Shown here: one piece after another, positions 7,126 through 10,925 of the stretch
Layout of the letters: each line of letters begins with the position of its first letter
How positions within the stretch are numbered: the first letter of the stretch is position 1
From: Pelagophyceae sp. CCMP2097
Taxonomy: Eukaryota > Sar > Pelagophyceae
Assembly: GCA_026770575.1 (NCBI GenBank)
Contig: MU657168.1
Span: 478,935-489,859, forward strand
Length of the DNA stretch: 10,925 nucleotides
Direction: 5' to 3'
The notes under the pieces: generated by a model
The model's input: only the letters and a program-made list of their open reading frames with translations
Told to the model about the DNA's origin: nothing
Database searches by the model: none
Made by a program: the position numbers and the translations under genes

Positions 7126-9168
7126 ATGGCCGACTTCCTGGCGGCGCCGCTGGCCTTTGTGGCGTCGGTGTGGGACGGGGACGCGGAGCGGTGCGCCGCA
7201 AACTGCGCCGCCCAAGTCGGCAACGGAGCGCCCAAAGTGCCGCTGCTCCTGCGGTCGGCGTACCTCTCGGGCGCGATCCAACCTCGGACGCTCGTCCGGT
7301 GCGGACCTTTGCGGGCGCTGCGCCGCCGGACGCGGCGTGGTATTCAGACCGTCGCAGGTTTGTGGGCATGGTCCAGGACATGGCGAACCCAGAGTACTAC
7401 GTCACAGCGGCGACCGTCGACGGCGCGCCGCGCTATGGCATCTTCCGTGCGTCGCCCCACGGCCTTTTGCGTCGCCCCGCTGGGCCGGCGCGGAGCCGGC
7501 GCGGCGACGTCGGAATTAGGCGACGACCTCGGCGCGGGCGCGGCGAACGTGGGCCCGTTCGACGCGGCGGCGCTCGCGTCGCGGTCACCCGTCTATTGCG
7601 TCGCCGCCCCCGGCCAAACGGCGTGGGCAGCGAAGCGAATCGCCGAGCAAGGCGCCACGCTCGCCGCCGCGCCCACCGACGACCACGCGCGGCAGCCGCA
7701 CAAGCGCGCCGCGGACTCTGCCGCAGACGGCGTCCGAGGCGCCGACGGCGAAGGCCAAGGCGCCGACGGCGGCGCGGGCAGCGGCGACGTGGACATGGAC
7801 CCGGGCGCGGATCTTTCTCACAAGGCCGCGCGGACGGCGGCCGGGCCCGCCGCTCCTTCGCCGTCTACGGTTTCACCGGCGGCGGTGGCGGGGCTCGTGA
7901 TGGAGTGCGTGGCGCGCGTCTACCCCGGCACGGGCGCGGCGCCCAAGCTCAACGACCTCGTCGAGTGCGTCGCCATCCTCGGCGGCGACGACGCGGCGAC
8001 GCTCGGCGCGGAGCGCGAGTTTGCCGCACCCGCGGCCGACGAAGACGCAATGGCCTGCCAAGACGGCTGGGGCCTCGACGACGAGGACGCCGCGCTCTGG
8101 GACCCGCCGCTCTCCCAGGCCGCGAGGTGCGCAAACGCCCGGAGCCCCTTTCCGAGGGCGACGCTCTGGGCACAGGTTGCACGTCGTCACGATGCGGCGG
8201 CTGCCGTCGCACTACCCTATCGACCTCGAAGCGACGGGACCGCTGCCCGCAAACGAGCTCCGCAGCGTGCCACGCGGCGTCCTCTCCGGCGGCGCACGCG
8301 TTTCGAGGGACGCGACAGAGCTCCAATCGGCGGCGCGTAGGCCGTTTTGGCGCGGCTGCTCTCCGCCGTCGGCGGCGACGCGCTCGCGGCCGAGTACGTG
8401 CTCCTCGCTCTACTGTCGCGCGTGGACGCGCGCGTCGGCGCGGCGGGCGCGCGGCAGACCGTTGGGGCCATGTCCTTGCAGCTCGTCGCTTCCGACGCGG
8501 CCGCCGCGGCCCAACTCTCTACTTCGCTGCACGCCGCCGTTTCCGATTTGGTGCCGCGGTGCGTGCTGCTGCGCGCGTCGCAGCTCGCGGCGCCGAAGCG
8601 CGCGGCGGCGGGCGCGGAGCGGCTGGAGCGGTCTACACTGCAGTTTTCGGACGGCACGGTCGCCGTCATCCACGTCGACGGCGCGTTTGCGACGCCGGCG
8701 GCGCGCGCCGCGGTGCAGCAGCTCGCGGGGCGGGCCAAGGCTTTAGTTTATGACTTTGGGTTCACGCACTCTGCCTTTGAAGTCGACGCGCCGACGATTG
8801 TGGTGACGACGCGCGACTTTGACGTCAGCGCCGACGCCAAAGTGCCGCACCGGCCCGCCGACGCGCCGCCGCCGCCGCCTGCCGACGCCGACGCGCTGCG
8901 GTGCTACCTGGCGCGCGCGCGCATCGCGGACGTGAGCATCGACGCGGGGGCGGGGGCGGCCATCGAGGCGGAATTTGTGCGTGCGCGGGCCGCGGGGTCG
9001 TTTGCGGCAGACGCGGAGACGGCGTTCCACCGCGCGCTGACGCGCGCGCGCCTCCTCGCCAAGTCGCACGCCGCCGCGGCGCTCGGCCTGGACCACTACC
9101 GCAGGTCGAACGCCCTCGCCGGCGAGGCCGTTAACCGCGCCGCAAACGCGCCGCCGGCGGGGCAGTGA
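7126..9168 (+). CDS. MCMBP: MCM complex-binding protein (MCMBP / ETG1), 595 aa, five exons
   Basis: Nuclear partner of MCM helicase subunits, acting in replication licensing, MCM unloading and sister-chromatid cohesion. Exons: 7126-7298, 7358-7446, 7520-8126, 8176-8266, 8341-9168; introns of 59, 73, 49 and 74 nt in phases 2, 1, 2 and 0. The joins recreate family signatures: LVRFVGMVQDMANPEYY at 56-72, YGIFRD around the exon 2/3 join, PVYCVAAPGQTAW near 111-123, an acidic low-complexity linker at about 145-190, ECVARVYPG.....LNDLVECVAIL at about 215-240, RLHVV at 290-294, a hydrophobic helix LAAEYVLLALLSRV shortly after residue 321, and YDFGFTHSAFEVDAPTIVVT at 457-476. Length is close to plant ETG1 and slightly below human MCMBP. 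The last 100 residues resemble the family's helical tail. The ATG is in GACCGATGG, giving a purine at +4. The gene ends 49 bp from the convergent SGNH gene. Family assignment is strong; individual junctions are inferred. Confidence 0.92.
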
Positions 9169-9217
9169 TGAAGGGGGGTAAAAGTTAGATTGCGTGTAGT
9201 TCGTGGCCGTCTCCGGG

Positions 9218-10249
9218 TCAGGGTTCCTGGCTCTTGACCTCTTCCGAGTCGAGCTTGTTGTCACAGTGACGGTCGGGCTTGGTGGCCGGGGAGAGGGCCA
9301 CGGCGCCGTGCGCGCTCCACTCGCGCGACTCGGAGCACTCGCCGATCGCGGCGTCTGCCTTGCGTTTCCACGCAAAGGCCACGCAGCAGTAGATGCACAT
9401 TGCGAGGCCGCCGGCGACGATGACGGCGGAGAGCGCGACGACGCGCACCGAGAACAGTTTCGTGTCCTTGTCGTCGTCGTTGCGCGGGACGCAGTCGAAC
9501 GCGGTCCGGTTCACCGGTTGGAAGACGTCGCCGGCGTAGGCGAGCTGCGCGATCATCGCGCTGCCGGCGACTGCGGCGAACTTGACGCCCGCGTTGGAGA
9601 GGTGGATGCCGTCGTACTGGAGAAATTTGCAATCGCCCCGGTCGGGAAAGTCGTCGTAGCCGCGGCGGAGGCAGTTCTCAACTACCAACGCGTAGAGGTC
9701 GAGCGTGGCGTCGGCTTGGATTGCGCCGGTGCCGATGAGGGCGTCGACGTCGCCGTTGAGCGCGATCACGTCGCCGTTGGAGCGGATGCGCGAGCCCTCG
9801 TCGCCGACGGGCGTCGTCGTCACCCAGACGAGGCTGCCTCTGGGCGAGAGCATGGCGCAGAGCTCGACGGCGATAGCAGCAACGTTGACGGCATATTCTG
9901 CGGCGTCGACGAAAGCGTATTTATCCGCCGCAATGTCGTGCAGGCCCCAGTTGAAGACGATCGTGTCGAACTGCACGCCGCGCGCGTTTAGGTCGGCGCG
10001 GTAGAGCGCCGCGCAAGCCAGCGCGCCGCGGCTCGTGCCGCAGGAACCCTCGCCGCGGAGCGGGATGGCGTGCGCGGACGCGACGCCTGCGAGCATCGCC
10101 GCCGCCGTCGGCGCCCAGCCCATGGTCACCGAGTCGCCGAAGAGGAGCGTGTCGTAGTCCGCCATGTCCGCCGGCGGCGCGTCGCACCAGTCGGCGCAGC
10201 CGTCGAGGCCCCGCAAAAGGATCGCCCAGAGCACCGCGCGGCTGAGCAT
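9218..10249 (-). CDS. Membrane-anchored SGNH (GDSL-type) hydrolase, 343 aa
   Basis: Predicted lumenal or cell-surface esterase/lipase-like hydrolase; substrate unknown. From the ATG at 10249 the protein begins with a signal peptide (MLSRAVLWAILLRGLDGCA). Block I is LLFGDSVTMG at 35-44 with Ser40 as nucleophile. Block III is NWGLHD at 100-105, where His replaces the usual Asn of GxND. Block V is DGIHLSNAG at 213-221 with Asp213 and His216. NRT at 247-249 is a potential glycosylation site. A hydrophobic span at about 267-293, followed by WKRK, predicts a single C-terminal membrane helix with a short cytosolic tail (type I topology). The frame extends 33 codons further upstream to 10348, but that extension is Arg/Pro-rich and would bury the signal peptide, so the inner ATG (GCCATGC context) is preferred. 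Single exon, unlike most neighbours. Plant PC-esterase/TBL-like or sialate esterase-like proteins are alternatives within the same fold. Confidence 0.85.
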   Translation of the reverse strand: MLSRAVLWAILLRGLDGCADWCDAPPADMADYDTLLFGDSVTMGWAPTAAAMLAGVASAHAIPLRGEGSCGTSRGALACAALYRADLNARGVQFDTIVFNWGLHDIAADKYAFVDAAEYAVNVAAIAVELCAMLSPRGSLVWVTTTPVGDEGSRIRSNGDVIALNGDVDALIGTGAIQADATLDLYALVVENCLRRGYDDFPDRGDCKFLQYDGIHLSNAGVKFAAVAGSAMIAQLAYAGDVFQPVNRTAFDCVPRNDDDKDTKLFSVRVVALSAVIVAGGLAMCIYCCVAFAWKRKADAAIGECSESREWSAHGAVALSPATKPDRHCDNKLDSEEVKSQEP

Positions 10250-10375
10250 GGCGCCACGGCGCTGTCTGAACCGTAGATTGGCGGGAACCGGAGGATGGCG
10301 TCCGAGCCGCAGATTGCAGGGCGCTCGACGCGGCCCGCCCTCGCGCAAGGAGCACCTCCGGAAGGAGCAGAAATA
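10250..10375. other. 5' flank of the SGNH hydrolase gene
   Basis: GC-rich stretch directly upstream of the SGNH start codon, probably its 5' UTR and core promoter. The minus-strand frame stays open to 10348, but its residues look non-coding. No TATA box is seen. Confidence 0.4.
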
Positions 10376-10800
10376 GAGATGAAAATCTTTGAATCTTTTT
10401 TACATGAACAGAAATTAACCAGAACGTCACAGAAATGATATTTCGTTCTTCCAGAATGTTCCTAGCTGTAAACCCTGCAACAACCCTGTTCCAACAGGCA
10501 CAGCGCACTTATAGAGAGAGAGCTCTGGTGCTCAGGAACGAAGGTTGTAAAGGCAACCCTACCGTTGACTCGGGTTTGACGGTTATTCCCTTTTGGGGCA
10601 GCCCCACCCAGGGTGGTGGATCTTAAGCAAGCAACTTAATACTCCTCAATTCCTAGATGCTTTTATTTATCGTTTTTTGTTTAAATCCTATCAAATTCGT
10701 GCTAAGTTGGTTGATCTGACTAGGCCAGGAGAAGGTCCTCCGGGACTGGACATCCTGTGATTCCTATTACATTACATTACACTTGAACCCGATATGCCGG
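10376..10800. other. AT-richer non-coding island, possible mobile-element remnant
   Basis: Composition changes sharply from the GC-rich genes to balanced or AT-rich sequence with T runs (near 10390-10400 and 10660-10690), a GA run at about 10512-10519, a GGTTG/CAACC hairpin, GGGGC/GCCCC and CACCC/GGGTG inverted repeats near 10595-10620, and (ATTAC)x3 at 10766-10780. No frame encodes a recognisable protein. A segment from TGTT at 10487 to 10785 is flanked by AACCC on both sides, which would fit a small insertion with 5-bp target duplication, but the 3' end is not the CA expected of an LTR. Confidence 0.45.
10766..10780 (+). repeat. Short microsatellite (ATTAC)x3
   Basis: Three perfect pentamer units at the downstream end of the AT-richer island. 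Simple slippage product or the edge of an inserted element. Confidence 0.8.
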
Positions 10801-10851
10801 AAAGCGACAAAGTGTACTTAAGCCTAGAGAATCGTCCGCGTCGTGCGCGCG

Positions 10852-10925
10852 ATGCATGCGTTTGGCAACGCTGCGCGCCGGGTGGTGCAGTTCGTGGCGG
10901 GGAGCCCCGCTGAACGTAAGAAACG
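10852..10925 (+). CDS. Possible first exon of a gene running off the window
   Basis: GC content rises again here and an ATG at 10852 opens a frame to the window edge beginning MHAFGNAARRVVQFVAGSPA. A second ATG at 10856 opens another frame. GTAAGA at 10916 is a good splice-donor match, so the exon may end at 10915. With under 75 bases no family can be named; it may equally be 5' UTR or non-coding. Confidence 0.25.
   Translation, partial: MHAFGNAARRVVQFVAGSPAERKK

Noticed and set aside
6709..7281. Minus-strand open frame of 190 codons spanning the Rac-MCMBP intergenic region
   Set aside because: It overlaps the Rac tail and MCMBP exon 1 in antisense and ends in low-complexity Ser runs that mirror the polybasic Rac codons.
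10249..10348. Extended start for the SGNH hydrolase (33 extra residues)
   Set aside because: The extension is Arg/Pro-rich and would place the hydrophobic signal sequence internally; the inner ATG has good context.
10435..10626. 63-codon plus-strand frame in the AT-richer island
   Set aside because: No recognisable motif, no GC3 bias like real genes here, and it crosses several inverted repeats.
10766..10800. GGGTTCAAGTG on the minus strand as a tRNA B box
   Set aside because: The flanking bases do not pair as a T stem and no A box or anticodon arm is found at the right distance.

Overview
The window looks like nuclear DNA of a GC-rich, gene-dense microbial eukaryote, most likely a unicellular alga. 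The evidence is eukaryotic gene families (a Rac-type GTPase with a CAAX box, the replication factor MCMBP/ETG1, an IQ/PH-like/PDZ-like scaffold) interrupted by small introns of about 45-270 nt with phase-matched junctions. There are no bacterial operons or Shine-Dalgarno starts. The GC bias, tiny introns and GC-AG splice sites would suit a pelagophyte-like stramenopile or a haptophyte, but the lineage is an inference.

Layout. 1-316: non-coding upstream sequence. 317-1555 (+): a single-exon secretory or organelle-targeted class I methyltransferase. 1833-4987 (+): a six-exon, about 926-residue IQ / PH-like / PDZ-like scaffold protein, reassembled here from separate reading frames. 5227-5606 (-): a two-exon, 67-residue basic protein I do not recognise. 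5763-6755 (+): a three-exon Rac GTPase of 193 residues, divergent from the small gene across a 156-bp shared upstream region that holds a 12-bp direct repeat. 7126-9168 (+): a five-exon MCMBP/ETG1 homologue of 595 residues. 9218-10249 (-): a single-exon SGNH (GDSL-type) hydrolase with signal peptide and C-terminal membrane anchor, tail-to-tail with MCMBP. About 10376-10800: an AT-richer, non-coding island, possibly mobile-element debris. 10852-10925: a possible first exon running off the end.

I inferred twelve introns. Ten start with GTG, six of them with GTGCG. Two are GC-AG introns (one with the textbook GCAAGT donor, one with GCGCGC), and each restores a conserved or domain-consistent frame. 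Acceptors are seven TAG and five CAG.

The genes do not form one pathway. Themes are signalling and cytoskeleton (Rac, IQ/PH/PDZ scaffold), DNA replication (MCMBP) and the secretory system (methyltransferase, SGNH hydrolase). I found no CRISPR, rRNA, tRNA or clear complete transposon. The most unusual features are the splice-site usage, the scaffold architecture and the compact head-to-head promoter.
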